From Mycolicibacterium hippocampi (lineage in GTDB: Bacteria > Actinomycetota > Actinomycetes > Mycobacteriales > Mycobacteriaceae), in assembly GCF_010723735.1 (NCBI RefSeq), contig NZ_BLLB01000002.1, forward strand, positions 1,860,001 to 1,924,000: DNA of 64,000 bases, in the 5' to 3' direction. A model generated the notes under the pieces. It saw only the letters and a list, made by a program, of their open reading frames with translations. It was not told where the DNA came from and searched no databases. The translations under genes and the position numbers were made by a program. This document shows, in pieces, positions 16,519 through 30,360 of the stretch. How positions within the stretch are numbered: the stretch's first letter is position 1; each line of letters begins with the position of its first letter.

Positions 16519-17253
16519 GTGGCGCAGCCGGTCTCGCGGATGACGGCCCGCTCGGTGGTGCTCAGTGTGCTGCTCGGCGCGCACCCGGCCTGGGCGACCG
16601 CCGCGCAACTGCTGCTGCTGACCGGTGATTTCGGGATCCGGGAGTCGACGGTGCGGGTGGCTTTGACGCGGATGGTCGGCGCCGGAGATCTGGTGCGTTC
16701 CGAAGACGGCTACCGGCTCTCCGACCGGCTTCTCGCCCGCCAGCGCCGCCAGGACGACGCCATCAACCCGCGCAGGCGGGCGTGGGACGGCACCTGGACG
16801 GTGCTGGTCATCACCACCGTCGGTACCGAGGCCCGCGCCCGCGCGGCGATGCGGAACAGCCTGCAGGACAAGCGGTTTGCCGAGCTGCGCGAAGGTGTCT
16901 GGATCAGGCCCGACAACGTCGAGGTCGATCTCGGAGCGGAAGTCGGCGAGCGGGTGCGGGTACTGCGTGCCCGGGACGAGGCGCCCGGCGAGCTGGCCGC
17001 CCAGCTGTGGGATCTGTCCGGGTGGGCCGACGCCGGCCGGCAGATGCTGACCGCGATGGCGGCCGCGCCGGACGTTCCGGGCCGGTTCACCGTCGCCGCC
17101 GCGATGGTTCGTCACCTGCTCACCGACCCGGTGCTGCCCGACGAGCTGCTTCCCGACGACTGGCCGGGTGCCGCGTTGCGGAAGGCCTACGAGGATTTCG
17201 CCGCCGAACTGGTGGCGCGACGAGACGGTGTGGAACTAGCGGAGGTTCGATGA
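16519..17253 (+). CDS. PaaX-family transcriptional regulator
   Basis: The protein has 244 residues. The N-terminal winged helix (TARSVVLSVLLGAHPAWATAAQLLLLTGDFGIRESTVRVALTRMVGAGDL split over residues 8-57) and the PaaX C-terminal pattern RAWDGTWTVLVIT...LREGVWIRPDN are clear. PaaX proteins repress aromatic or phenylacetyl-CoA catabolic genes and release DNA on binding an acyl-CoA thioester. Here the regulator sits inside the fatty-acid operon, two bases after echA4 and overlapping echA5 by ATGA, so it probably autoregulates the unit. Its place matches Rv0674. Confidence 0.88.
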   Translation: MAQPVSRMTARSVVLSVLLGAHPAWATAAQLLLLTGDFGIRESTVRVALTRMVGAGDLVRSEDGYRLSDRLLARQRRQDDAINPRRRAWDGTWTVLVITTVGTEARARAAMRNSLQDKRFAELREGVWIRPDNVEVDLGAEVGERVRVLRARDEAPGELAAQLWDLSGWADAGRQMLTAMAAAPDVPGRFTVAAAMVRHLLTDPVLPDELLPDDWPGAALRKAYEDFAAELVARRDGVELAEVR

Positions 17254-18020
17254 GCGATACAGGTGGAGTACGGGTGGAGCGCTCCGGCCCGGTGACGACG
17301 GTGATCATGAACCGCCCCGCGGCCCGCAACGCCGTCAACGGCGCTGCCGCCGCGGAGTTGTTCGCCGCGTTCGAGGCGTTCGACCGCGACGACTCCGCAT
17401 CGGTGGCGGTGCTGTGGGGTGACAACGGAACATTCTGCGCCGGAGCCGATCTCAAAGCCATCGGCACGCCGGAAGCCAACCCCGTGCACCGTACCGGGCC
17501 GGCCCCGATGGGGCCGAGCCGGATGACGCTGTCCAAACCGGTCATCGCCGCGGTCAGCGGCCACGCCGTCGCCGGCGGACTGGAGCTGGCCCTGTGGTGT
17601 GACCTGCGGGTCGTCGAGCAGGACGCGATCATGGGGGTGTTCTGCCGCCGCTGGGGAGTGCCGCTGATCGACGGGGGCACGGTACGACTGCCGCGGCTGA
17701 TCGGTCACAGCCGCGCGATGGATCTCATCCTGACCGGCCGCAGCGTGGCCGCCGACGAGGCCCTGGCGATCGGCCTGGCCAATCGGGTGGTGCCGTCGGG
17801 TGAATCGCGGCAACGCGCCGAGGAGCTGGCGGCCGAGCTCGCCGCGTTGCCCCAGCAGTGTCTGCGTGCCGACCGCCGTTCGGCGCTGACGCAGTGGGGC
17901 CGGTCCGAAGCCGATGCCATGGACTTCGAATTCGGCAGCATGTCCCGGGTGGCGGCCGAATCACTCGAGGGCGCAGCGCAGTTCGCCGCCGGGGCGGGCC
18001 GCCACGGCGCCCCGCGTTGA
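17250..18020 (+). CDS. echA5: enoyl-CoA hydratase/isomerase family protein (EchA5 type)
   Basis: The protein has 256 residues from the ATG at 17250, overlapping the paaX-like gene by four bases. The crotonase blocks are NRPAARNAVNGAAA, GTFCAGADLKAI (about residues 60-71) and AAVSGHAVAGGLELALWCDLRV split around residues 99-120. The second acidic catalytic position is in RRWGVPLIDGGTVRL. It is the last gene of the fadE8 operon, and its stop abuts the stop of the convergent DUF3060 gene. It corresponds in position to Rv0675. Confidence 0.9.
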   Translation: MSDTGGVRVERSGPVTTVIMNRPAARNAVNGAAAAELFAAFEAFDRDDSASVAVLWGDNGTFCAGADLKAIGTPEANPVHRTGPAPMGPSRMTLSKPVIAAVSGHAVAGGLELALWCDLRVVEQDAIMGVFCRRWGVPLIDGGTVRLPRLIGHSRAMDLILTGRSVAADEALAIGLANRVVPSGESRQRAEELAAELAALPQQCLRADRRSALTQWGRSEADAMDFEFGSMSRVAAESLEGAAQFAAGAGRHGAPR

Positions 18021-18431
18021 TCAGCCCTTGCTGATGTTGTTGTTGCTGCCGGTGTCGGTGATGTTCGGTTCACCCTCGCGGTAGGTGACGGTGTTGTTCA
18101 GCCCGACGACCGACAGTTCGGTGTCGACCCGGTCGAAGGTGATCTTGTTGTCGGCGCCGCCGATGTTCACGCTGGCGCACGTGCCGGTGACGGTCAGCGT
18201 GTTGTTGGAACCGCCGACGTTGAGCGACTTGCCGTCGGCGCAGTCGATGTCGGCGGTGGTGCCGAACGAGCCGTAGTTGATGGTGTTGCCGATCTCCACC
18301 TGGGCGCCGGAGGAACCGGCCGTGGCCGTCGGATCGGCGCTGTCCGAACTGTCAGAGCCGCACGCGGTCAACCCGAACGTCGCCGACAGTGCCGCGGCGC
18401 ACATCCAGCCGGCCAACCGCTGCGGCGCCAT
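18021..18431 (-). CDS. DUF3060-domain lipoprotein
   Basis: The protein has 136 residues, with the ATG at 18431 sharing one base with the TGA of the upstream gene. The lipobox LTAC follows a hydrophobic N-terminus, with lipidated Cys at about residue 24, then a Ser/Thr/Ala-rich linker. The C-terminal 90 residues are a repetitive beta domain with the alternating pattern GNTINYG, GSNNTLTVTG, GADNKITFD, GLNNTVTYR and GSNNNIS, characteristic of DUF3060 and suggestive of a small beta-solenoid. Function unknown; it is anchored to the outer face of the cytoplasmic membrane. It resembles the Rv0679c product as I recall it. Confidence 0.82.
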   Translation of the reverse strand: MAPQRLAGWMCAAALSATFGLTACGSDSSDSADPTATAGSSGAQVEIGNTINYGSFGTTADIDCADGKSLNVGGSNNTLTVTGTCASVNIGGADNKITFDRVDTELSVVGLNNTVTYREGEPNITDTGSNNNISKG

Positions 18432-18823
18432 CACGTCGACACCTGGCCGATGCGGTTCGTCATCCCCAGTTCGCGGCCCCGGTCCCAGACGACGGGCGCG
18501 CCGTTCTTGTAGAACACCGTCTGGTCCCAGCCGTAGACGGTGATGTCGTTGATGACGTTGTCGGCGATGACCACGTTCGACGATCCCTGCACCGTGACCG
18601 CCCAGCAGGTGCCCAGCGCGTTGATCTGGTTGCCGGTGCCCACCACGATCAGCGTCGCGTTGTTGCAGTCCACGGTCTGGACGACCCCCTGACCGGTGAT
18701 GTGGGTGTCGCCGTTCTCGGCGTGTGCCACCGGGGCCACCGCCGCCAGCCCTGCCGCGACGCCGACCGCGCACGCGGCCGTCACCCGTCCCACAGCCCTC
18801 GAAGTCACCATGTTCCCCTTCAC
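18431..18823 (-). CDS. secreted DUF3060-domain protein
   Basis: The protein has 130 residues. An N-terminal signal peptide ends near VAHAEN. The mature part has the same DUF3060 repeats (TLIVVGTGNQI, VTVQGSSNVVIADNVI, ITVYGWDQTVFYKNG). There is no lipobox, so it is probably released or wall-associated, unlike its downstream partner. The start is uncertain: GTG at 18823 or ATG at 18811, the latter with AGGGG very close upstream. It is co-transcribed with the DUF3060 lipoprotein, so the two may act as a pair. Function unknown. Confidence 0.78.
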   Translation of the reverse strand: MKGNMVTSRAVGRVTAACAVGVAAGLAAVAPVAHAENGDTHITGQGVVQTVDCNNATLIVVGTGNQINALGTCWAVTVQGSSNVVIADNVINDITVYGWDQTVFYKNGAPVVWDRGRELGMTNRIGQVST

Positions 18824-18930
18824 GTCGCCCGGCCCGCGCCAAGCCTACGACGTCTGCCGGTCGCGTCGTCGGCCTTCGCCTGTTCGCCACGGGTCGCTTT
18901 GGCCAGGTGTGCTCGGTAGCGTGAGCGGCG

Positions 18931-19485
18931 ATGCTGCGGAGTTGGGAACGTGCTGGCAGATTCATCATCGTGGCGGTCACGACGACGGCGACGGTGGCAG
19001 GATGCACCCATTCGGTCGGCGGGACGGCGCAGCGGGCCGAGTCCGAAGTCCCGGACCCCGAACGCAGCTACGGCTACGTCGACGACCGCTGTGGACTGCT
19101 CGACGACAGTTCGGTGCAGGACACCCTGCAGGCCGACGAGATCACCAGGCCCTACAGCGGCGCGGTGTGCCAGTACATCCTGTCGCGGCGTTCCGGGTCG
19201 GGGTCGCAGACCATCGACGTCACGTTCTCCTGGTTTGGCACCGGCAGCCTGGACCGGGAACGAGAGCTGGCGGAGGCGCGCGGGGCCGTCGTCTCCGACA
19301 TCGTGCTGGAACGCCACGACGCGTTCTCGGCGCGCCGGGACATCACCGGCGCTGCCTGTTCGGCCACCGCCGCGGCGGGCACCGGCGTGTTGAGCTGGTG
19401 GGTGCAGTACCGCGGCGCGAGCACCGGTGAGCCGTGCGCCGAGGCCGAGAAGCTGCTGGCGGCGACGCTGCGTTCGGATATGTGA
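18931..19485 (+). CDS. DUF3558 lipoprotein
   Basis: The protein has 184 residues. The lipobox TVAGC places the lipidated Cys at about residue 25. The mature part has the DUF3558 layout: a conserved early Cys (DDRCGLLDD), a Cys in GAVCQYIL, SWFGTGSLDRERELAE, GAACSATAAAG and a final Cys in GEPCAEAEKLL. Many mycobacteria carry families of these exported lipoproteins; none has an assigned activity that I know of. The next gene, one base away, encodes a relative, so this is a tandem pair that probably arose by duplication. Confidence 0.8.
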   Translation: MLRSWERAGRFIIVAVTTTATVAGCTHSVGGTAQRAESEVPDPERSYGYVDDRCGLLDDSSVQDTLQADEITRPYSGAVCQYILSRRSGSGSQTIDVTFSWFGTGSLDRERELAEARGAVVSDIVLERHDAFSARRDITGAACSATAAAGTGVLSWWVQYRGASTGEPCAEAEKLLAATLRSDM

Positions 19486-19486
19486 G

Positions 19487-20017
19487 ATGGCGACTTTGCG
19501 ATCTGTGGCCCGGGCGGGCGTGGCACTGTCGGCGGCGCTGCTAGTCGGGTGTGGGAACGCCGGTCCCTCTGATCCTGCGCCCGCCCCGGGGGCGTCGTCC
19601 GGCGCAGGCTTCCGCAGTGTGGATTGCAACGGGGTCACCGATGCCGACGTCGACGCCGCGGCAGGCTCGGAGATGTTCGCGCCCGCAGTGGTCAGCGACG
19701 CGGGATGTTTCTGGCAGGAACAGTTGGGGTTCGGCAGTGTCGGAGCCGGCATGGGCATCTCCACGTGGTGGTACCGCGGCAGTGACATGGACACCGAACG
19801 CGAGCTCGAAGAGCTGGCCGGGCGCACGCTGACCGAACTGTCGATCGACGGGAACAAGGGTTTCAAGGCGGCTGACGAAACCGCCTGCAGCATCTACGTC
19901 GCCAAGGGCGCCGACGTCATCACCTGGTCGATCCAGACGCTGAACTCGGCCACGCTGCCTGATCTGTGCACGATCATCGAGCGGCTGGCGCGCCTGAGCC
20001 AGGACCGGGTGAACTAG
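19487..20017 (+). CDS. DUF3558 lipoprotein (second copy)
   Basis: The protein has 176 residues from the ATG at 19487, one base after the upstream stop; the frame is open further upstream but inside the preceding gene. The lipobox LLVGC (Cys about residue 22) is followed by a Pro/Ala linker. It shares with its neighbour DAGCFWQEQLGF, STWWYRGSDMDTERELEELAG, ETACSIYVAKG and LPDLCTIIERL, but overall identity is low. It is probably a surface lipoprotein of unknown function. Confidence 0.8.
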   Translation: MATLRSVARAGVALSAALLVGCGNAGPSDPAPAPGASSGAGFRSVDCNGVTDADVDAAAGSEMFAPAVVSDAGCFWQEQLGFGSVGAGMGISTWWYRGSDMDTERELEELAGRTLTELSIDGNKGFKAADETACSIYVAKGADVITWSIQTLNSATLPDLCTIIERLARLSQDRVN

Positions 20018-20080
20018 AGTTTCGCTGACCCGGCCCATCCTGCGACAGGGTCACGTGACGACCTGAGGGGGAACCGCGAG

Positions 20081-20656
20081 ATGGCAGCTCGGCCGCTGCG
20101 TTCAGCGAGGCTGAGCCGTGACTCCATCGTCAACGCCGCGCTGACGTTCCTCGACCGCGAGGGCTGGGACGCGCTGACGATCAACGCGCTGGCCAACCAA
20201 CTGGGCACCAAGGGGCCGTCGCTCTACAACCATGTGCACAGCCTCGACGACCTGCGCCGGACCGTGCGGATGCGGGTGGTCGGCGACATCATCGACATGC
20301 TCAGCACCGTCGGGCAGGGCCGCAGTCCCGACGACGCGGTGATGGTGATGGCCAGCGCTTACCGCAGCTACGCCCACCACCATCCGGGCAGGTACTCGGC
20401 GTTCACCCGGATGCCGCTGGGCGGCGACGACCCGGAGTTCACCGAGGTCACGAGGGCCGCGGCGGCGCCGGTGATCTCGGTGCTGGCCGCCTACGGACTG
20501 GACACCGAGGCGGCCTTTTTCGCCGCGCTGGAGTTCTGGTCGGCGATGCACGGGTTCGTGCTCCTGGAGATGACCGGGGTGATGGTCGGCATCGACACCG
20601 ACGCGGTGTTCACGGACATGGTGATGAGGCTGGCGGCCGGCATGCGAAGTCGATGA
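20081..20656 (+). CDS. TetR-family transcriptional regulator
   Basis: The protein has 191 residues. The N-terminal helix-turn-helix spans about residues 10-57 (RLSRDSIVNAALTFLDREGWDALTINALANQLGTKGPSLYNHVHSLDDL, split across the DNA-binding region). The C-terminal domain is of the WHG type (FWSAMHGFVLLEM). It corresponds in position to Rv0681, just ahead of rpsL. The start ATG at 20081 has a GAGGGGG-like ribosome site. Target and ligand unknown; the lipoprotein genes upstream are possible targets. Confidence 0.88.
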   Translation: MAARPLRSARLSRDSIVNAALTFLDREGWDALTINALANQLGTKGPSLYNHVHSLDDLRRTVRMRVVGDIIDMLSTVGQGRSPDDAVMVMASAYRSYAHHHPGRYSAFTRMPLGGDDPEFTEVTRAAAAPVISVLAAYGLDTEAAFFAALEFWSAMHGFVLLEMTGVMVGIDTDAVFTDMVMRLAAGMRSR

Positions 20657-21003
20657 CGAATCGCCTGTAGCATCGAGGGCGGCCCTGACCTGCGTGAACG
20701 GCGCTCCTGAGCGCTCCTCGGCGGGTTTGGATCGGTGCGGTCTGCCCTGGTATTGTGGACGATCGTGCCTGGCAAATAAGGCGCTGGTGGTTTTTGCGAT
20801 TCACGAGCATGCCTGCACGCCGGGCAACTTCGCATGTCCGCCATGCTTTGGAAAAGCAGGCACCGCCTCGATTTTTGCCTCGGCGGCCGCGTGCGACACG
20901 CCCGGCCCCGGGGTAACGGGGAGGGGCAAAACTGCAGGACACAGAACTTCAGAAGTACGAAGAACGACACGTCACAACGACGAGCTACACAGGAAGCCGG
21001 TAC
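20657..21003 (+). promoter_or_regulatory. rpsL promoter and long 5' leader
   Basis: This 347-base gap holds a sigma-A-like promoter: TTGGAT at 20727-20732, 18 bases, TATTGT at 20751-20756. A tandem GCGCTCCT repeat lies just before it. The predicted transcript has a leader of about 240 bases ending in AGGAAG ahead of the rpsL ATG. The leader contains several short inverted repeats (GCATGC elements, CCGCC/GGCGG around a T-rich loop), and no gene is supported in it. Confidence 0.55.
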
Positions 21004-21378
21004 ATGCCAACCATCAACCAGCTGGTCCGCAAGGGTCGCCGCGACAAGATCGCCAAGGTGAAGACGGCGGCCCTCAAGGGCAGCCCGCAGCGCCGTGGTG
21101 TGTGCACTCGCGTGTACACGACGACTCCGAAGAAGCCGAACTCGGCGCTCCGCAAGGTCGCCCGCGTGAAGCTCACCAGCCAGGTCGAGGTCACCGCCTA
21201 CATCCCGGGTGAGGGTCACAACCTGCAGGAGCACTCGATGGTGCTGGTGCGCGGCGGCCGTGTGAAGGACCTCCCCGGTGTGCGCTACAAGATCATCCGC
21301 GGCTCGCTCGACACCCAGGGCGTGAAGAACCGCAAGCAAGCCCGCAGCCGCTACGGCGCGAAGAAGGAGAAGAGCTGA
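21004..21378 (+). CDS. rpsL: 30S ribosomal protein S12
   Basis: The protein has 124 residues and the invariant S12 sequence ([38 protein letters not shown]). Lys43 and Lys88, the positions changed in streptomycin-resistant mycobacteria, are wild type. S12 sits at the decoding centre of the small subunit. It is the first gene of the str operon, and its TGA shares a base with the ATG of rpsG. Confidence 0.98.
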
Positions 21379-21848
21379 TGCCGCGCAAAGGGCCCGCGCC
21401 GAAGCGTCCGCTGGTGAACGATCCGGTCTACGGGTCGCAGCTGGTCACCCAGCTGGTGAACAAGGTGCTGCTGGACGGGAAGAAATCCCTGGCCGAACGC
21501 ATTGTTTACGGTGCGCTCGAACAGGCTCGTGACAAGACCGGCACCGATCCGGTCGTCACCCTCAAGCGCGCGTTGGACAACGTCAAGCCCGCCCTCGAGG
21601 TGCGTAGCCGCCGCGTCGGCGGCGCGACCTACCAGGTGCCCGTCGAGGTCCGCCCGGAGCGGTCGACCACGCTGGCGCTGCGCTGGCTGGTCAGCTTCTC
21701 CAAGAACCGTCGCGAGAAGACGATGGTGGAGCGGCTCGCCAACGAGATCCTGGACGCCAGCAATGGCCTGGGTGCCGCCGTCAAGCGACGCGAGGACACC
21801 CACAAGATGGCCGAGGCAAACCGGGCCTTCGCGCACTACCGCTGGTGA
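21378..21848 (+). CDS. rpsG: 30S ribosomal protein S7
   Basis: The protein has 156 residues, the standard length. It begins [20 protein letters not shown] and contains [14 protein letters not shown] and the C-terminal [12 protein letters not shown]. It nucleates assembly of the 30S head and contacts the E-site tRNA. Its TGATG overlap with rpsL indicates translational coupling. Confidence 0.98.
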   Translation: MPRKGPAPKRPLVNDPVYGSQLVTQLVNKVLLDGKKSLAERIVYGALEQARDKTGTDPVVTLKRALDNVKPALEVRSRRVGGATYQVPVEVRPERSTTLALRWLVSFSKNRREKTMVERLANEILDASNGLGAAVKRREDTHKMAEANRAFAHYRW

Positions 21849-21912
21849 TCACGGCCCCTCGGGGCAGCACACAGAACACCTATCGAGCAAGCGAAAGAGT
21901 GGGAATTTAGCC

Positions 21913-23994
<2,082 letters not shown>

Positions 23995-24015
<21 letters not shown>

Positions 24016-24173
24016 GCATCGAGGGCCGCCAGGCCCGAGGCGCGGAGCTGATCCGGAGTCGAGCAATCGACGCCGCGAAGGCGACGGGTCAGTGAGCATC
24101 GAGGGCCGCCAGGCCCGAGGCGCGGAGCTGATCCGGAGTCGAGCAATCGACGCCGCGAAGGCGACGGGTCAGT
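23995..24173 (+). repeat. 80-bp tandem repeat spanning the fusA stop (MIRU-like)
   Basis: Two identical 80-bp units (23995-24074 and 24075-24154) are followed by a 19-base partial third (24155-24173). The shared 19-base start encodes the end of FusA (AKATGQ plus part of the stop codon). The two full copies are identical base for base. Each unit carries a GTG that overlaps the preceding TGA and an ORF ending in the same AKATGQ stop. Its place inside an operon gap, its length and the overlapping start/stop arrangement resemble the mycobacterial interspersed repetitive units described in M. tuberculosis; I cannot confirm sequence homology to them. Confidence 0.9.
24012..24095 (+). CDS. 27-residue ORF overlapping the fusA stop (first repeat copy)
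   Basis: The GTG at 24012 overlaps the fusA TGA as GTGA and opens [20 protein letters not shown]... for 27 codons, ending AAKATGQ and TGA. The C-terminal residues are the same as those of FusA because the repeat copies that end. Expression by termination-reinitiation is possible but unproven. There is no separate ribosome site. Confidence 0.3.
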
Positions 24174-24175
24174 AA
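24092..24175 (+). CDS. 27-residue ORF overlapping the first small ORF (second repeat copy)
   Basis: This ORF is identical in sequence to the preceding 27-codon ORF, starts with a GTG overlapping its TGA, and ends in TAA instead of TGA. Because 80 is not a multiple of three, fusA and the two copies lie in three different frames. It is real as an ORF; whether it makes a peptide is unknown. Confidence 0.3.
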   Translation: MSIEGRQARGAELIRSRAIDAAKATGQ

Positions 24176-24265
24176 ACCGGACCCCGTCGTCCGGCGGGAC
24201 CACACAACTGAAAAAATCAACACTGCTTTAGAAGAAGCACCAACACAGTCCAGGAGGACACCACA

Positions 24266-25456
24266 GTGGCGAAGGCGAAGTTCGAGCGGACGAAGCCGCA
24301 CGTCAACATCGGGACCATCGGTCACGTTGACCACGGCAAGACCACGCTGACTGCAGCAATCACCAAGGTTCTGCACGACAAGTTCCCCGAGTTGAACGAG
24401 TCGCGCGCATTCGACCAGATCGACAATGCGCCCGAAGAGCGTCAGCGCGGCATCACGATCAACATCTCCCACGTGGAGTACCAGACCGACAAGCGTCACT
24501 ACGCGCACGTCGACGCCCCCGGTCACGCTGACTACATCAAGAACATGATCACCGGTGCCGCCCAGATGGACGGTGCGATCCTGGTGGTCGCCGCCACTGA
24601 CGGTCCGATGCCCCAGACCCGCGAGCACGTGCTGCTGGCGCGTCAGGTCGGCGTGCCCTACATCCTGGTCGCGCTGAACAAGGCCGACGCCGTCGACGAC
24701 GAGGAGCTCATCGAACTCGTCGAACTGGAGGTCCGCGAACTGCTGGCCGCCCAGGACTTCGACGAGGAGGCCCCGGTCGTGCGCGTCTCGGCGCTCAAGG
24801 CCCTCGAAGGCGACCCGGAGTGGGTCAAGTCGGTCGAGGAGCTCATGGAGGCCGTCGACGCGTCGATCCCGGACCCGGTCCGCGACACCGAGAAGCCCTT
24901 CCTGATGCCCGTCGAGGACGTCTTCACGATCACCGGCCGCGGCACCGTGGTCACCGGTCGTGTCGAGCGCGGCGTGGTCAACGTGAACGAGGAAGTCGAG
25001 ATCGTCGGCATCAAGACCACCAGCACCAAGACCACGGTCACCGGTGTGGAGATGTTCCGCAAGCTGCTCGACCAGGGTCAGGCCGGCGACAACGTCGGGC
25101 TGCTGCTGCGTGGCATCAAGCGCGAGGACGTGGAGCGCGGCCAGGTCGTCATCAAGCCGGGCACCACCACCCCGCACACCGAGTTCGAGGGCCAGGTCTA
25201 CATCCTGTCCAAGGACGAGGGCGGCCGTCACACGCCGTTCTTCAACAACTACCGTCCGCAGTTCTACTTCCGGACCACGGACGTGACCGGCGTGGTGACG
25301 CTGCCGGAGGGCACCGAGATGGTGATGCCCGGTGACAACACCGACATCTCCGTCAAGCTGATCCAGCCCGTTGCCATGGACGAGGGTCTGCGCTTCGCGA
25401 TCCGCGAGGGCGGCCGTACCGTCGGCGCCGGCCGGGTCACCAAGATCATCAAGTAG
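24266..25456 (+). CDS. tuf: elongation factor Tu
   Basis: The protein has 396 residues, the usual length, from a GTG with GGAGGA nine bases upstream. G motifs: [24 protein letters not shown]. It carries aminoacyl-tRNA to the ribosome. It is the last gene of the str operon; the 90 bases before it (24176-24265) are A-rich and hold no clear promoter. It is followed by a terminator. Confidence 0.98.
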   Translation: MAKAKFERTKPHVNIGTIGHVDHGKTTLTAAITKVLHDKFPELNESRAFDQIDNAPEERQRGITINISHVEYQTDKRHYAHVDAPGHADYIKNMITGAAQMDGAILVVAATDGPMPQTREHVLLARQVGVPYILVALNKADAVDDEELIELVELEVRELLAAQDFDEEAPVVRVSALKALEGDPEWVKSVEELMEAVDASIPDPVRDTEKPFLMPVEDVFTITGRGTVVTGRVERGVVNVNEEVEIVGIKTTSTKTTVTGVEMFRKLLDQGQAGDNVGLLLRGIKREDVERGQVVIKPGTTTPHTEFEGQVYILSKDEGGRHTPFFNNYRPQFYFRTTDVTGVVTLPEGTEMVMPGDNTDISVKLIQPVAMDEGLRFAIREGGRTVGAGRVTKIIK

Positions 25457-25514
25457 GCAGTCCAGAATCGGATGCCTACGGTGATCATCTAAGTGATCTA
25501 ACTTCGCAGCGAAC

Positions 25515-25553
25515 AGTGGCGCTCACCCGCAAGGGTGGGCGCCACTTTCGTTT
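25515..25553 (+). terminator. intrinsic terminator of the str operon
   Basis: A 14-bp stem, AGTGGCGCTCACCC (25515-25528) with GGGTGGGCGCCACT (25533-25546), closes on a GCAA loop with one T-G pair. The 3' arm ends in a short T run (TTTCGTTT). This is a strong terminator hairpin after tuf. Confidence 0.85.
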
Positions 25554-25645
25554 GCGGGCGAGCACGCTGTAACGGCCGGAACCGGTAACCCGATGTACCG
25601 GGCAACGGCCGCAGAGGGGTCGGCCGCAAATTGATTGAGGGTGTC

Positions 25646-26479
25646 TTGGTTCGCCGTTTCGCATCGTTGGTCAGCGCCGCCGTCATCGGTGGCGCTGCCT
25701 TCGCTTCCCTGACCATGGCCACCGCGCAGGCGCAGCCCGCCTGCCCCGACGTCCACCTGATCGGCGCCGCCGGTTCCGGTGAGCGTGACGGGGCGCTGCT
25801 GGCCGCCGACGCCGGGATGGGCCGGGTGGTCCACAAGTCCTTCAACGACCTGCAGACGCTGCTGGCGCGTGACGGTCGCACGATCACCGCCGAGGCCGTC
25901 GAGTACCCGGCCACCGCGGTGCCGCTGGACGGCGGCATCCTCGACTGGGCCGGCTTCATGGGCAGCGTCGACACCGGCGCCGCCGCGCTGGGCCAGCAGT
26001 ACGCCGCGTTCGTCGCGCAGTGCCCGACCACCAGGGTGGTGCTCGCCGGTTACTCGCAGGGCGCGATGGTGGTGCACCGCAACCTGCATGCGCTCGACGC
26101 CAGCCCGAACCTGGCCGCCGCGTTGCTGATCGCGGATGGTGACCGGCTGCCGCAGGACCCCACACTGAACATGGGCACGGTCACCGCTGTACCCGGTGCC
26201 GGTAAGGGCGTCGCTCAGGACTGGCCGATCCTGGCCCATGCACCGGCTCCGCTGCCCGTCTCGATCGGCAGCCGCACGATCAGCATCTGCGACGTCGGCG
26301 ACGCCGTCTGCGACTACGACCCCGACGCCGAGGACGTCTCCTCCGCATCGGTCGACGTGCACACCAGTTATGCGCGCTCGTCGACCGGGACTCCGTGGAC
26401 CTGGCCGCTGTACCAGCTGCTCGGGCCGGCGCCTGTCGACAACCAGATCGCGAATCCGAGGGTGCTCGCGGCCGGTTGA
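25646..26479 (+). CDS. secreted cutinase-family esterase
   Basis: The protein has 277 residues from the TTG at 25646 (GAGGG upstream); a TTG at 25631 would add five residues. The signal peptide is VRRFASLVSAAVIGGAAF...TAQA. The mature N-terminus ACPDVHLIGAAGSGE is typical of mycobacterial cutinase-like proteins. The nucleophile is Ser in AGYSQGAMV (about residue 141). The acid lies in ISICDVGDAVCD, which also has the conserved Cys pair, and the His in VDVHTSY. It probably hydrolyses lipids or ester polymers outside the cell. It stands alone between the str terminator and a membrane protein gene, and I do not recall it at this place in M. tuberculosis. Confidence 0.88.
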   Translation: MVRRFASLVSAAVIGGAAFASLTMATAQAQPACPDVHLIGAAGSGERDGALLAADAGMGRVVHKSFNDLQTLLARDGRTITAEAVEYPATAVPLDGGILDWAGFMGSVDTGAAALGQQYAAFVAQCPTTRVVLAGYSQGAMVVHRNLHALDASPNLAAALLIADGDRLPQDPTLNMGTVTAVPGAGKGVAQDWPILAHAPAPLPVSIGSRTISICDVGDAVCDYDPDAEDVSSASVDVHTSYARSSTGTPWTWPLYQLLGPAPVDNQIANPRVLAAG

Positions 26480-26507
26480 TCCGCCCTTTTGGGGCGATAA
26501 TCTGGGC

Positions 26508-29473
<2,966 letters not shown>

Positions 29474-29477
<4 letters not shown>

Positions 29478-30334
29478 GGGTGTACCTCCAGTGTGCAGCA
29501 TTTGACCGATCCGCCGCCCTTGAGCAGCTCGGACAGATCCACCCCGACGGGCCGGAACCCCGCCTGCCGCAGCTGTTCGGCGAAACCCGTTGCCGCAGTC
29601 GGCAGTACGACGTTGAGTCCGTCGGAGACGACGTTGAGGCCCAGGACATAGGCGTCACCGCTGGCCACCTCGATGGCATCGGGGAACAGCTCGGACAGCC
29701 CCGCGCGGGAATGCTCGGTGAATGCCGGCGGGTAGTAGGCGATGGTGTTGTCGTCGAGGACGGCCAGTGCGGTGTCGAGGTGGTAAAAGCGAGGGTCGAC
29801 GAGTTCCAGTCCGATGACCGGCATCCCGACGTGTTCGGCGATCTCGTCGTGCGCTCGTCGGTCGGTGCGAAAACCATGGCCGGCCAGGATGATCGGCCCG
29901 GCCACCAGGAGATCCCCTTGGCCCTCGTTGACGTGCCGGGTCTCGGCGGCCGAGTAACCGTGCTGGGCCATCCACTTCGCGTACGCGACGGCTTCACCGG
30001 AGCGTTCGGCATGGGCGAAGCGGGCGACGACGGCTTTGCCGTTGACGATCAGTCCGCCGTTGGCTGCGTAGACCATGTCCGGCAGGCCCGCGACGGGATC
30101 GACGAGCTCGACGTGGTGGCCGAGTTCGGTGTAGGTCCGGCGCAGCGCCTGCCACTGCTCCATCGCGCGTGACGTATCCACCGGTGTCGATGTGTCCATC
30201 CACGGGTTGATCGAGTACTCGACGGCGAAGAACCTGGGCGCGGTCATCACGTACCGGCGCGGCCGGGCCGACCGGATGCGGGTCGTCTCGGTGACGGCCG
30301 CCGCGACGACTCCGGCGACATCGGTTTGCGTCAT
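29474..30334 (-). CDS. ddaH: dimethylarginine dimethylaminohydrolase/arginine deiminase-fold protein
   Basis: The protein has 286 residues of the amidinotransferase (guanidino-modifying) superfamily. The substrate loop is PDMVYAANGGLI; the catalytic His region is FYHLDTALAVLDDNTIAYYP; the nucleophilic Cys lies in the C-terminal GGGSVKCCTLEVHP. It hydrolyses an arginine-type guanidine to give citrulline or, in mycobacterial arginine use, feeds ornithine formation for RocD. The name ddaH reflects the family and is not proof of methylarginine specificity. It is the first gene of the reverse operon and is divergent from an Lrp regulator. Confidence 0.82.
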
Positions 30335-30360
30335 GAATCAACGATATGGACGCCGTGCGG

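Noticed and set aside
18434..19007. An N-terminal extension of the DUF3060 lipoprotein frame.
   Set aside because: It overlaps the upstream DUF3060 gene and the divergent promoter region and would bury the lipobox signal peptide.
21502..21912. An upstream extension of fusA through rpsG.
   Set aside because: It is an out-of-frame shadow of rpsG; EF-G begins at [11 protein letters not shown].
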